Source of the DNA: Ceratothoa steindachneri | Taxonomy: Eukaryota > Arthropoda > Malacostraca > Isopoda > Cymothoidae | DNA length: 64,000 nucleotides | Direction of reading: 5' to 3' | Assembly (NCBI GenBank): GCA_963969495.1 | Contig: OZ018323.1 | Coordinates: 72,078,920-72,142,919, forward strand | Shown here: in pieces, positions 1 through 13,002 of the stretch | How positions within the stretch are numbered: the first letter of the stretch is position 1 | Layout: the number at the start of each line of letters is the position of its first letter | Notes under the pieces: model-generated | The model's input: the letters and a program-made list of their open reading frames with translations, nothing else | What the model was told of the DNA's origin: nothing | Database searches by the model: none | Translations under genes and position numbers: made by a program

Positions 1-2098
1 GATTCTATAATTGGCACCCTATCAGCCATACAAATCGCTCGTGTAGACGTAAACTTAGGGAATATGCGAAGTCTATATAAGTTTTTCTAAGGATATACAT
101 AAGTCCCTATTACGAGGCTAAGGAATTCAGGCTGACCAGCCCGGTCTTTTCCGCGCCCCTTCGAAACCCTTCTGTGGGTTTTATCCCCTCCATTCCCCTA
201 GGTTCTCTGGGTAGAGCTGGTTACAACAAGGGTTCACATCGAGCCTCTTCTAGAAAACATGGCTCCACCTCTTTCCCAATGCGTTTCAATAGATTTGTTA
301 GGGCCCAGGCCTCGAACACGCTGAAGGTGGTTTTTAGGCTATCTTCCGGGATTCCTAAAGATTTCCCCCGAAAGAATAAACTATGTTTCTTGGAAAGGGT
401 GGATCATTCAAAGGAAGAACTTATTACTTAAAAGCTGCCTCACTCACTAAAAGCTTCAAGACGGCAGGAGGAAAAATAGCATAACGACCTCAACTTCACC
501 CCATATTTCCTCAAAAGAGACAGCGCCTTCAATATCTTGTTCGGACAATAGGGCACGGAGTTCTTCTTTTGGGAAGCTTACGTCATTCCTCGTGAGGGTC
601 TTCAAATGAAGAGTGCCTGCATCTCTTCCGAGTTAAGCCTGGAGAGTATATTATTTCGAGGGAATTGTCCCTGAATACAGGCTAGCTGGGAGGAGATGCA
701 GAGGGTCTTCGCTTGGATATAAGAGTTTTGCGACCTCACAACTACAGGATTTACACATTGCATAGTGTTTCCGCTCTTATATTTGCTATAAATCTACCCT
801 TTTTGACTGTTGCAGTGAACATACTCCTGGATAGGAGGTATACTGATATTTCTGCGTATATTCCACCGTCAGACAACTTCTACATGGGGACTTATGCTGC
901 TTCACAGCACGGTTGCTGAGGAGAGGCCTCTGTACTGCTTGGATATTTAAACGGTAGATCCAATCTCTAGGGACTTAATTCTTTAGTCACTGACGTATTA
1001 GGCCCTTGCGGACCTAATTGATTAGCTGGAGATATGTTATCGTAGGTCAGGTCAAATTCAGACCTATGCTCGAATTCCTTGGTCTAAGAGGAGCAAGAAA
1101 AGTGTGAGCGGATTAAGCCGCTATATCCAATTGGGAATTATAGTCACTACCGTTAATCTCGGGAATATGGGTTGAGGGAGTACCTTGCCGAGAGGAAAAT
1201 GGAGCCAAAAATTTAGAACAATAGGCTCTTGTCGCTAGAATATCAATTAATTTGAATAGAAATCTTGCCTTCGCACCCGTGGGGGCCGGGCGCCAATGGA
1301 GAGTTACGCGTCGCGTTCGGCATAGGATGATACTAAATTCCTAAGTCCAGCGTCTAATAATTTATACGGGCTCGCCGGAAGCGGCTTACACCAGGCATTG
1401 GAAGGTGTGTGTGTGGGGGGAGGGGGGAGGTCCAGTTTATCAGACGCATCGCCGAAGAAAGTGAACCTTGTCTCGGTTCACACGATCCGTGATGATTCCG
1501 CAGCGACCTTTTGTCTCTCACGGCGTATCGATAGGTGCCTCTTGTGGCAGAAAGCGCTTCTGTCTGGCGAAGATTGAAGATTCTTCCGACCACGTGATAA
1601 TATATCTCTCTCTCAAATATGTGTATTAAATTTAAAATGATTTTACGCAACCTGCTGATTTTGATTGCAAAGTGGTCAATAGCTTCCATGGTTGGGATCA
1701 CTTACCTAATAATCTATCATTTTATGGTTAGGTTAGGAAATGGATGGATCCAGTCCTGTTCACAGTGCGGCTTCTGCAGTTTCACTCCAAGTCGAATACT
1801 ATACTCTTACTGGAAAATGTCTTAACCGAGGCTCTTCTTCATAGACTGCAAGAAATCATGATATTTTTCAATCTGAAGAAGGCATAGAGTATCAATAGAG
1901 TATCATGGATTTAGCGTACATAGGTGTGGGGGGAACCCTCTCGGTCACAATGGAGTATGAAGAGGGCGTCTTGCAGGAAAGTGTACTCAATGTAGTTGTA
2001 GACGATCTGGTGAAAAGTGAATAATTTTGGTGTTTTCTTCTAACAATTTTCTGTTGAGATTATTTTTATGATTTTGAGCCGTGCGTTTTTTTTTGCAG
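1..2098. other. GC-richer unassigned block
   Basis: This stretch is clearly less AT-rich than the sequence that follows. It contains only short open frames (such as 174-431, 713-919 and 1354-1701), none of which resembles a family I recognise. There is a short purine/pyrimidine-biased tract near 1410-1430. It could be a decayed mobile element or flanking exonic/UTR sequence of a gene lying to the left. I found no terminal repeats or conserved protein motif to decide. Confidence 0.3.
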
Positions 2099-2336
2099 GC
2101 GCCTTTGCTTAGATGGTAATTCATTCTTCTTGTTAGAAGAAAACAACAAAACTATTGACTTTGAACTAGATCGTCGACAACTATTTTCTCTAGAAACATT
2201 CTTTATACCTGAAAAACCACCAAAGCTAAACATTCAATTTAATTCGAACGAAAAACTGCCACCAGTAGAATTGGGAGCAAAACCACGAGGGATGGTTAAT
2301 CCCCCCCCCCATGCAGGTCATAATCTCTTGACGTGA
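2099..2336 (+). CDS. Possible coding exon behind a splice acceptor, unrecognised product
   Basis: A strong 3' splice-site look-alike (a T-run followed by GCAG, ending at 2098) directly precedes a frame that stays open for about 79 codons to a TGA at 2334-2336. The peptide begins RLCLDGNSFF and contains FELDRRQLF and PEKPPKLNI, an acidic and proline-containing composition that looks like real protein rather than translated AT-rich DNA. A possible donor (CAG|GTCATA, GT at 2318) would end the exon before the C-run-containing tail. No upstream partner exon was identified and I do not recognise the protein family. It may be a true internal exon, a terminal exon, or a retained fragment of a pseudogene. 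Confidence 0.25.
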
Positions 2337-3907
<1,571 letters not shown>

Positions 3908-4061
3908 AGAGAACATAAAGTACTATCGCATATAATCTCTATATACACTTTGGAGCAAACACTCATAAAATAGATTTGAATTTACTAATTTAAATCTATT
4001 TTATGAGTGTTTGCTCCAAAGTGTATATAGAGATTATATGCGATACTACTTTATGTTCTCT
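3908..4061. repeat. Large near-perfect palindrome (70-bp arms, 14-nt loop)
   Basis: The left arm (3908-3977) is the reverse complement of the right arm (3992-4061) with one mismatch. The C in the left-arm segment AAGTACTATCG faces a G in the complement of the right arm. The loop is 3978-3991. There is no ORF. Such a structure could be a foldback MITE, two head-to-head terminal repeats, or a local inverted duplication. I saw no obvious target-site duplication. It would form a long hairpin in single-stranded DNA or RNA. Confidence 0.95.
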
Positions 4062-7000
4062 TCAAGACGGCCATACAAGACAATTACTTTAGTTAGTAAA
4101 ACAGAAATGTGGAATTGTGTACCTTGAGGTGTTGTGTATACCACGTCAGTTTACATGATAAAAATCGACTTAAATTGGTTTTCCCAAAAAGAATATTATA
4201 GAGTAGGCCACACAAATAAAAATGGCAAAAAAATAAAAAAGTTGCGGAGATTTTTTTTTAAACTTATGACTGAATGCATTTCCACATTATTCCTTTCATA
4301 AATAGAAGGCGAAGGTTTCCTAACCTGAAATTCCTAGATCTTCTTCCTATCATTTACCTCTTATAAGACAGGTAATTGTTAGCTATTCTTTATTCCCTAG
4401 TACTTTTGTTTAAACCTGATCCTTTTGGTTTGTAATTTATTACTTTTAATCACTTTTACCTATTTAGTATTTTTTTATCTAGGTTTTGTAGATATCTGCC
4501 TATTTTGGTCTACATTCCTTTATCATTGACTGAAAACCACTCGTTCCTTAAAATACCCATCGTTCATCTCTCTATTTTAAGAGTTTGCTTGAGCCGTGAC
4601 TGAGGAGTAGTCCTAAACTGAGAAGGTATGCTGAGATGGAGGAAGAGATAAAGTAAAATTGCAGGTAAATAAATAAAGCAGGAAGTCAAAGATTTATTAC
4701 CGATAGCAAGTAAAGAATGAAAAGACCAGCCTAAAAAAGTGAGGCAAATAATTGGGTAATTTATATTTGTAATATGCTACTTTTTCTTTACGTGTTCCAT
4801 TTGCAGCACCTGTAAAGTATTTTTAATTAGAAAAATCACTAACCAGAAAAATTAATTCATCTTAAATTATATGGCATTATAATGCATTAGAGTAAGTCAT
4901 TCAATACTAGTTTGTTTGTTTTTACAAATAACCTAGATAGTTTTTCTTAGAGGGCAAAATGAGTAATATCCCGCGAATAAGGAAATTTCATAAAGGTAAA
5001 TATTGGTCGGATTTCTAATGAATGCTGACTGACGGATGTGACATACCTTTGAAGTATGGTCTCTCTATGCTGTTAAATAAAGGGGACTTATTAAATAAAT
5101 ATCATAATTTTCTTGTCTATATTTTGGCTCTCACTTTAAACTCGATTACGGACATGCGTATTTCAAAGGTTTGCCATTGAATAACTATTACGATATTTTT
5201 ATTTCTATATATATTCTTTGAAAAATAAACAAATTTAAAGTAGAGACCAGACAACAAAGGGCAAGCATGTTTTATGTAGTTTAGCAATTCCTTCCCAAAT
5301 GCATAAATAACTTTTAAAATTTCCTTTTTATTTCTTGAGATATTTTATGTGCTGTGTTTATTTTGAATTTAATTTCGTTCATTATTTTTTTTCCATTTCG
5401 TTCCTCCTCCGCCTTTATCTTTCTCAGCTCCTGCGATAAAGTTGATTCCAACTTCCCGAGCTTTTTTCGCTATCATAATTTAAAAGTCTTGTTTGGGAGA
5501 CTTTTGTTTTCATTATTTTTATCCTTGCAGGAGTATACACATAAAAGGATACATATTCATACGAAATATCCATTTCCATGAAATATTTGACGTTTCTCCT
5601 GAACGAAGAAGATGGTTAGATGCAAAAATACGGTGTTTTATAATGCTAACAATTAGGTTTATTATCCGATGTAATTGTATAACTAGGTTGGACATATATA
5701 GAAAATTAAACCCACAGCTGACTTGTAGTAGACTTGTTAGGTAAAAATAATTCCAACCAAATGAGAAAATAGCAAAATATTTTTATTTAATCATCAGTTA
5801 ATTGTGATATTATTTTAATGAGAGGCAGTTTTCTTGCGCAATACTTCTTTCATAAATGCTTTACTGAGCAATAGGGTTTTGTCTAATATAACACATATAA
5901 ACACTTTTCACGTTTTACTTAGTCCGGCAAATTTCAAACAATTTTAAATTATAAAAAATATTCTTTTGTCGTATTATTAAATAATTCTGTTTGTTTCAAT
6001 CAAGCTAATATTTTTGAAAATTAAATTTAGTAAATATAAAAACTGAAGGACACCATTCGTACTTCATTGGTTGATTCTATCATATACATATTTATTTTAT
6101 AGTGACAATGATAGTAATTCATTTTAATTTTTCCGTCTTGGGTGAAAAAGCGGGGTTAAATGGCATAATTGTTTAATGTGCTATTATTATATAAATCAAA
6201 GCAAACTTTCGGATTTACATTATATTTTCTTGTTTATAGACGTGAATTGTCCATTTAACTCACACTTATATTCGTTAGCAAATTTTCATTGCACTTTTTT
6301 CGTTAATCTGTAACACGTATGTACTCGATTGTCTAAAAAAAATGTCGTGTTAGCTAGCTCATGGTCACATGATTTTCCTCAACTTTATTGTATATAAATA
6401 AAAAGCTACGTGTATTAACTATAATAATCTAATGTAATACTAATCAGCCTTGAACTAAAAATTGAATGCACGCATTACAACAATAGTAAAAATGATTTTT
6501 TTTTCTGTGCTAAGCAATAAATTTATATGGCACTCACTTAGGAAAAAAAAGTGGCCGATTCTGAGCCGAGCGAATTGATAGTATGCAACAAAAGGGATTG
6601 TAAAGTGAGAAAGAGAATGAGGAAGAGATGATATGTCATATTGAAAAGAAAAGGATACACAAAGATTTTATACTAAAATAACGAAAATGAGATAAAAAAA
6701 ACTAGGTGCCTATGCATTTCTTCAGTGAATATGGGCACACTCTCTTTAGGGATAATGGGGGACGATAAAACATAGACAAGAATCACCTTTTATCGGAAAA
6801 ATGGGTTATGGCAGATGGCTGCAGCAGATTTAACTGAGCAAAAATTCAGAATTGCTACATATTTAACCATATTTTTAGAGGGCGTAATCTCTTTGGCAAT
6901 GGGATCGAGGCCGCTGGCTTTGCTGCGTTTAAGACTCAAACAGAAAGCTATCTACGTATATGATATTAATTAACTTGGGTGATAGGTTACGAAAATCTAG

Positions 7001-8355
7001 AGGCAGTTTACTTTTGTTAGGAAGTCTCTTTGCTAACTGAGGAAATGTGCTAATATAGTTTCCGGAAAATAGAAAAAATATGATTTTTAAAGTTTTATTT
7101 ATTCTTTTTCTATGACTAAAGAAATAAAAAAATCGATAGGATTATTAATATAATAAAGTCTCATTCTACCTTATTCGAGGTGACTTATAGATGGTTACGT
7201 TGTATTCTAGCGACCGGCCTTAGATCTGCTTTTAGCGTGGAAGTCCCCACTGCGCAAGGCAATATACGGTACAAAGGAGTGGTAAACTAAATTCTTACAC
7301 AAACATAATGCACTAAAATAAGTAAAATATGTATGATTAAATAGGAATTTATGTGATAAGAATGGCTGAATCTCATATTTAATTAACTTTCAAGCTTTGA
7401 AAAAACCACTGAGAAACCACGTCATTTATATTTAAATTAGCTTGAATGTTATTAAAGAAAATTTTATTATAATTTCAAATTTATACCTCCGCATGTCTAC
7501 CAGGCCTGAAGTTGGCATGGGAGGCGATACAACCCTCCAGATGTCAGCTACAGCTAACATCTGTTTGGACCTTCTTCTACTCAACTCAATCCTTTGTTTT
7601 TATTTTGCCTGATGGTAACTTTTCTTTATCTAAAACTTTCTTAAAAAATTTTTGTTTTTTTCTAAAGAAATAATTATTGAATAGATATTAAAAAAAATTT
7701 AGAAAGAACTTTCTTCTTTACTTGATGAATATCTCTGCATTTCACCCTACTTCAATTGTTACAATAAAAATTTGGACACAAAGTCCATATCAACCAAGAA
7801 TAAGCCGCCGTAGTTTATTTATTAAAATAAATTACCTTTCCTATATATTAGCTCACCAATCTTTACGGAGAGCATATTTTTCGCTCTTTCCTAATTGAGC
7901 CATTTTGCTGCTTTCCTAAATGAGCTGTTTTGTTTTCCTTTATTTTATTCAATATTACGCATTGACTTCACCGATTTACCTCTTAAGGTCGACAATTATA
8001 TGTTTTCCAGCAAGATCAAAAGAAAAAAGGATTTGAGGGGAAGAGGAAATAGAGTGGTGCAGTCTCAAAGACAGATCGTCAAGACTGGATATTGAAAATG
8101 GAAGTAAACAAGGCATCTCGATGCCGAATGGAGGAGAAAGATAGGCTACCGGTATTTCTGGCTTATTGCAGTGGTCCCTATGGCTAAACTATATATTTGT
8201 TATATACAATTATGAATTCAATTTTAAATAAACTATTGGCAATACCATCCCTAGACCTTTACAGAGATATACATACATATTAAACATAATCAACTTCATA
8301 AGTAATGTATTCCTAAAAAAGGCAAAAGAGTTTTCCTTTACGATGGTAAATTGAA
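4062..8355. other. AT-rich gene-free stretch
   Basis: No recognisable gene, RNA gene or mobile element. Open frames at 5354-5581, 5493-5744 and 7895-8095 are short, low-complexity translations. A slightly GC-richer patch lies at 7490-7570 but no conserved peptide was found in it. Confidence 0.5.
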
Positions 8356-8590
8356 AAGATTTCAACTCACAAATATTGAACAATAATAATGAGTATGGTT
8401 TGGTAGGTTGTGGTTTTTGCCGAATATGAAGAGGAAAGGATAAATTATTTGAATTCAGAGTTGTTTTTAAACATTTAATCAAAATTGAATTCATATATTC
8501 GTCCTATCCTCTTCATGTTCTATAAAAACCACACCTAACAAACCATACTCAATATTATTGTTCAAATATTCCTGTTAAAATATTTCATTG
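8356..8590. repeat. Diverged inverted repeat
   Basis: Read on the minus strand, about 8356-8463 resembles the plus-strand sequence of about 8484-8590, sharing blocks such as CCTCTTCAT, AAAACCACA and CCAAACCATACTCA. The arms are clearly diverged. The right arm is also the beginning of the tandem repeat that follows, so an old inverted copy and a younger direct copy lie side by side. The minus-strand open frame over the left arm (8210-8494) has no recognisable product. Confidence 0.8.
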
Positions 8591-9092
8591 CTTAATGTTA
8601 AGGGTTTTTCTTCACTATATTTAAAAAACCTTTGTATATCACATAAATTTGTAATAATTATTTATTTAAAGTGTTTAATTAATGCATACCCTAATTTCTA
8701 TAGTTATTACAATCCATTCATGTAAGTATTCTAAAGCTATATTTCTCATTTTTTGTTAAGTTTTCTAATGAACTCTTATATATTTAATCAAAATTGAATT
8801 CATATATTCGTCCTATCCTCTTCATGTTCTATAAAAACCACACCTAACAAACCATACTCAATATTATTGTTCAAATATTCCTGTTAAAATATTTCATTGC
8901 TTAATGTTAAGGGTTTTTCTTCACTATATTTAAAAAACCTTCGTATATCACATAACTTTGTAATAATTATTTATTTAAAGTGTTTAATTAATGCATACCC
9001 TAATTTCTATAGTTATTACAATCCATTCATGTAAGTATTCTAAAGCTATATTTCTCATTTTTTGTTAAGTTTTCTAATGAACTCTTATATAT
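8473..9092. repeat. Tandem duplication, two copies of about 309 bp
   Basis: Copy A is 8473-8781 and copy B is 8782-9092, both beginning ATTTAATCAAAATTGAATTC. The copies differ at only a few positions (for example CCTTTGTATATC in A against CCTTCGTATATC in B, and ATAAATTTG against ATAACTTTG), so the duplication is recent. The unit is AT-rich and non-coding. Confidence 0.95.
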
Positions 9093-9185
9093 TCCTAGGA
9101 AGAAAAGATGATCGCCAAGCTCAAAACATTATATATGTAAATATATATATAGGCATATGAGTTGCTGCTAACCAGTCTAATCTTC

Positions 9186-9310
9186 AATTTCACGGTGAAG
9201 GTAAGGACACATAGGAGGCTGAGGTACATGTGATTTATTTATGGAACAACCTTTCGGGCGTATCACCAATCTTCAGGTTCTAAAATTATTACATAATCTA
9301 ATACAGTTAA
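9186..9310 (-). repeat. Left inverted arm of the Penelope-like composite
   Basis: About 125 bp, whose reverse complement matches 12789-12921. Shared blocks include CCGAAAGGTTGTTCCATAAA and GTACCTCAGCCTCC. The right copy has a short TATGAAGG-type duplication that this one lacks. The arm directly abuts the 5' edge of the RT fragment. The sequence style (a CTGA-AGA...CGAAA core followed by ATAAATAAATC) is that of the terminal region of Penelope-like elements. Confidence 0.85.
9250..9276 (-). ncRNA. Hammerhead-like core in left arm
   Basis: On the minus strand this reads CTGAAGA (matching the CUGANGA core), a short potential stem, then CCCGAAA. Penelope-like elements are known to carry minimal hammerhead motifs near their ends. 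Stem III and the UH cleavage site do not form convincingly here, so it is probably inactive or only a resemblance. Confidence 0.3.
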
Positions 9311-9330
9311 AAAATATCTCTAAAATTAGA

Positions 9331-10770
9331 AGATAAAGTTAACAGAGTTCTGTTAAATCTAAAATCCACTAAAGTTATAGATCAGCAAACTTGTGATGCT
9401 CTCCATTCTAGTGATTCTGGGCTAGGCTTATTATACGGCCTCCCAAAGCTACACAAAGCTGATGTTCCTCTCCGACCACCTTTGGCTTCCTATTATCTTG
9501 CAACTTTTAACTTTTCTAAATATTTTGCTAATTTACTCTCTGGGTTAGCCATAGATCAATACACCATAAAAAACAGCTATTCCTTTGTTAATGAATTATT
9601 GTCACACAATTTTGCACCCTCAAAAGTCCTAGTCAGTTACGATGTATCCTCACTATTTTCAAAAGTTAGTTAATGAAACAATTGATAATAATTTAAGTCC
9701 AATTTAAAAAAAAACAGGCATCTTTCACAATTTCTCTCGTCAAAATTTTAAAACTATTTTAGAAATGATTTTTAATGAGAATTATTTTTTATTTAATAAT
9801 AGGTTTTACCAACAGATAGTTGGAGTAGGAATGGGTTCACCAATAGTTCCAATAGCCATTTAGACTTCAAACCCATATTTGATCGTATGTTTGTGGACGA
9901 ATACCTTTGCTATTTTCAATAATATAGACCATGCCCACCATTTTTTAAATTTTATAAACTCTTATCATCCCACCATTAAATATACCATTGAATTAGATAG
10001 TAATTATCAACTTCATTTTCTAGACGTCATTTTATAAAAAACCGACAAACTAACTACCTAAATATACAGAAAGCTTACCTTTACTCGCCTAGGAATCAAC
10101 TTTTTCAGCCATTGTGACTTGTCACATAAACTCAGTGTTAATAAATCTCTAATATATAGAGGTTACCATCTCTCCTCCAATTATTCCCTAATGCACAATG
10201 AATTCCAGACTCTAAAGTCTTATTTTAAAAATAAGTGTTACCCCCCCCAACTTTGGTTGACAAGCCAATCAATAATTTTCTACCCCAAATTTACTCCCCA
10301 TCCTTTCTATCATATAATGTTACCAAAAATGAAAAAAAATTCGTAGTACCTGAAATGGGACCTTACAATAAGTTATTCACTAGAAAATGCAACAAATTAC
10401 TCAAAAAATATTTCTTTCATACCAACTTCAAAATCACTTTTGTCCACCCACTTTCCATAGGAAGTTTCTTCTCGTCAAAAGACAAACTTCTTCTAGAAAT
10501 GAGCAGCCGTGTGTGTTGTTTACCCTTTTAATTGTCCTTGTTGTTTGCAAGGAACCTATATTGGTAGTACGGTTCGCTCATTGAAAGAGAGGTTTTGTTC
10601 TCACATGGGAATAATCCATGCACTGGAAAAAAATTACCTAAGAAGGTGTAATTAGATATAATATTATACATTGCAAGACAGAATGTTCCATTGATAACTT
10701 TAAAATAATTGGACGCAATTATAATTAATATAGTCTAGGGATTTTAGAATCACTAAAAATACGGACAAAA
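9331..10770 (+). pseudogene. Penelope-like retroelement: RT plus GIY-YIG, decayed
   Basis: The first segment (9340-9673) is open and contains the Penelope RT signature YGLPKLHK followed by PLRP-type sequence, and then SYDVSSLF, which is RT motif A. After a frameshift come GVGMGSP (about 9819-9842, motif B) and FVDE in place of the YVDD box (about 9888-9901). Next are FLDV and SHKLSVNKSLIYRG, typical of the region after the palm. At 10500-10760, split over frames, are NCPCCLQGTYIGSTVRSLKERF and a LESL...TLN tail, which match a GIY-YIG endonuclease domain. The RT N-terminus is missing: the inverted arm abuts about where the fingers would begin. Several stops and frameshifts make it non-functional. 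Family identification is confident; the exact Penelope subfamily is not assigned. Confidence 0.9.
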
Positions 10771-10946
10771 TCTCCTACACTCAACATAGATAATATCCCT
10801 TTTCCCCTTCTTATTTCTTTATTTTAATTACCCCATTCAACAACCAACCAACCTTCTCTTATTTAGTAATCAACCACTAAAAATCCAATCCTTCTTTAAG
10901 CCAAATCCTTTAGAATTTCTTCACTTTATGATTTCTTCTGAAATTC

Positions 10947-11175
10947 ATCGGTAAGCAATATAATACTGTAATTATTTCCTTTTGTGTTTTTGCTTTTTTT
11001 TCGTGTAAATAGTGCTTACATTAGATTGATATTTTGATTCTCTTGCATTTTAAATCCCTGATTTATCGGTAAGCAATATTATACTATAATTATTTAGTTT
11101 TGTGTTTTTGTTTTTTTGTGTCAATAATGGTTACATTAGATTGATAATTTGATTCTCTTGCCTTTTAAATCCCTG
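10947..11175. repeat. Tandem duplication, two copies of about 115 bp
   Basis: Copy 1 is about 10947-11064 and copy 2 is 11065-11175. Both begin ATCGGTAAGCAATAT, share TTACATTAGATTGAT, and end TTTTAAATCCCTG. They are moderately diverged by substitutions and T-run length changes. Non-coding. It lies between the Penelope-like 3' end and the GC-rich block. Confidence 0.9.
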
Positions 11176-12360
11176 TGTAGGAGAATCGTCGCTCTCCTGT
11201 TCTCTCCAAGTGGAGACACGGGACGGTGACCGCAAAAATATCCGGGCCCGGCACCGTGGGTCAAACTCGTAACCACAGACCTCGCCACTCGTCTCTATGA
11301 AAAGCCGAATGGTTTTAAACTGCAAGATTGCTCCTACGAGATTATATTCAATTTGAACTCAATTAAGAAATTGGAGTTGCGTTTCTCTCAAGCTCGAACG
11401 CCAGCGAGAGCCGAGGTAAGACTTGCTGAGAAAAACCGTTGGGATAAGGACCTTCTGCGGCCCGTCCACAAGCCCCCTCCCTCCTACCCCTACCCCAGTG
11501 GGGTGACGAGGTATAAATAACAAACACTTGGGGAAAACGGAGTAGAATAAGTGAGTTGCAAGGCTACGAAGTCCCCTGCAAGGGAGGCAGGGCTGCTACC
11601 AAGGAGACTAAGAAACAGCTTATCCTCGAGCTATTCCCTGGTCATCAAACCGAACTTTAAGTTAACTTGTTCAAGTTCAACTTATTCTCGTCAGATAACC
11701 CCTCCCACTATCCTTTCCTTAAAGAAGCCCCTCCTCCGTGTACAGTCCTTACCCTTTAAGAAGAGCACTCTGAGTACACTACTCGCCCTTGAAGAATTAC
11801 AAAACGAAGAAAAAGCTCTTCCTCGAGCCCGTTCCCCGGTGGTCACACCGAACTCTAAGTTAAATTGGTTTAAGAACCAAGTTGAACTTACTGTCTTCAG
11901 AGAGAACCCTCCTATCCTAGTGCATTCTAAAGCATGGTGATAATCTTTCCCCTTGAAGAAAACTCCCCCGAGTACACTCCTCGCCCTTGAAAAAGACGCC
12001 CCCGAGTACATTCCCTCCAACACTCCCCCGAGTCATGGTATTCAAGCCTTAGCTCATCGCTATACAGTGAGAATTACTCGTCAAAGTAATCCGAAGAGGA
12101 GAAAGGAACCTTCTTTCACTATCCCGTGGTGATATTCCTTCCTACCGAAAGCGTGTGGACCCTAGCTGCCACACTCGCCAAAGTCAGTGGTGTCTTTCAA
12201 GTTATTCGTCCGCAACCTCCATTTGGCCGGTCGGCACGCGTCTTGGAGCCAATAACATTCCCGAGGTAAAGTGCTCATTGAGTTCAAGGTCAGACTCAAA
12301 CCTGTTCCAAGGGGTATCTACAAAGGTAGTTGCAGCCGATAAAGGCCACTAGCATTTTGT
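11176..12360. other. GC-rich block inside the composite
   Basis: GC content and texture change sharply at about 11176, just after the duplicated TAAATCCCTG, and revert near 12360. The block holds the 34-bp minisatellite described separately. Both strands have medium open frames (11551-11940 plus, 11691-12023 minus) because the minisatellite lacks stops in several frames, so I do not call them genes. The block could be an independent insertion within the Penelope-like composite or its non-coding 3' part. Confidence 0.5.
11618..12037 (-). repeat. 34-bp minisatellite in a higher-order duplication of about 200 bp
   Basis: Read on the minus strand, units follow AGTGTACTCGGGGGAGTTTT then CTTCAAGGGGAAAG (34 nt). 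Units lie at about 11712-11746, 11747-11780, 11945-11978 and 11980-12013, plus a partial one at 12014-12037. The two pairs of units sit in a larger repeat in which the spacer is also duplicated (the blocks CTCGAGC...CACACCGAAC and CTCGAGC...CAAACCGAAC recur). Units are imperfect, so the array is old or drifting. Confidence 0.85.
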
Positions 12361-12788
12361 TTTTTTAAATTGAAGTGAGTGGTGGGTCAAACATCACTAT
12401 AATGTCAAGTAGGTCAAGTAAGAAAGCTTAACGGATAAATTATTGAAGTCTTTATTGTGTATTTAAATTCGTAGCATTTCTGTGGTTCATGTTTATTTTC
12501 CTTTTGTGTTTTAATTTGTTTTAACAATTTTGTTTATTCTTCCTCAAATCGCTACGTTTGTACAGGGAACCTTTAAAGTTTGAAGATGTCAAGACCGTTA
12601 ATAATAATAATCAAAATCATATATAGCACTCTTAGAGAAGTATAACGTGAGTCAAAGAGGCTTCTTTTTATTGTAGTACGTACAAACTCTTTCCACCACT
12701 CGGTCCTTCCTGTACCACGACACCCTGAGTTATCTTTTAATTTACCTACATGGTCCTAACCTGATTATTTTTAATATTTTTAATATTC

Positions 12789-12921
12789 TTTAAATGTATT
12801 AGATTATTTTATAATTTTAGAAACTGAAGATGGGTTATACGCCCGAAAGGTTGTTCCATAAATAAATCACACGTACCTCAGCCTCCTATGTGTCCTTACC
12901 TTCATACCTTCACCGTGAATT
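12789..12921 (+). repeat. Right inverted arm of the Penelope-like composite
   Basis: Reverse complement of 9186-9310, about 3.5 kb away. It is the same orientation as the RT ORF and so is the better candidate for the true 3' terminal region of the Penelope-like element. It is followed immediately by an (AT)n tract, which may mark the insertion junction. Confidence 0.85.
12824..12848 (+). ncRNA. Hammerhead-like core in right arm
   Basis: CTGAAGA at 12824-12830 (CUGANGA core), then GGG and CCC that can pair as stem II over a 7-nt loop, then GAAA at 12845-12848. The following GG...CC could form a two-pair stem III, but the required A-U closing pair and UH cleavage triplet are not evident. I call it hammerhead-like only. 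Confidence 0.3.

Positions 12922-12999
<78 letters not shown>
12921..12999. repeat. (AT)n microsatellite
   Basis: Alternating AT with one ACAT interruption near 12930, directly abutting the right inverted arm. Confidence 0.95.

Positions 13000-13002
<3 letters not shown>

Noticed and set aside
11230..11300. Possible second tRNA-derived SINE on the minus strand (GAGTGGCGAGG and GAGTTTGACCC)
   Set aside because: The B-box match has a mismatch at the key C, the A box is poor and no ends are visible, so it is weaker than the 42.2 kb case.
11691..12023. 110-aa minus-strand frame with internal peptide repeats
   Set aside because: Openness comes from the 34-bp minisatellite; no start context or homologous family.
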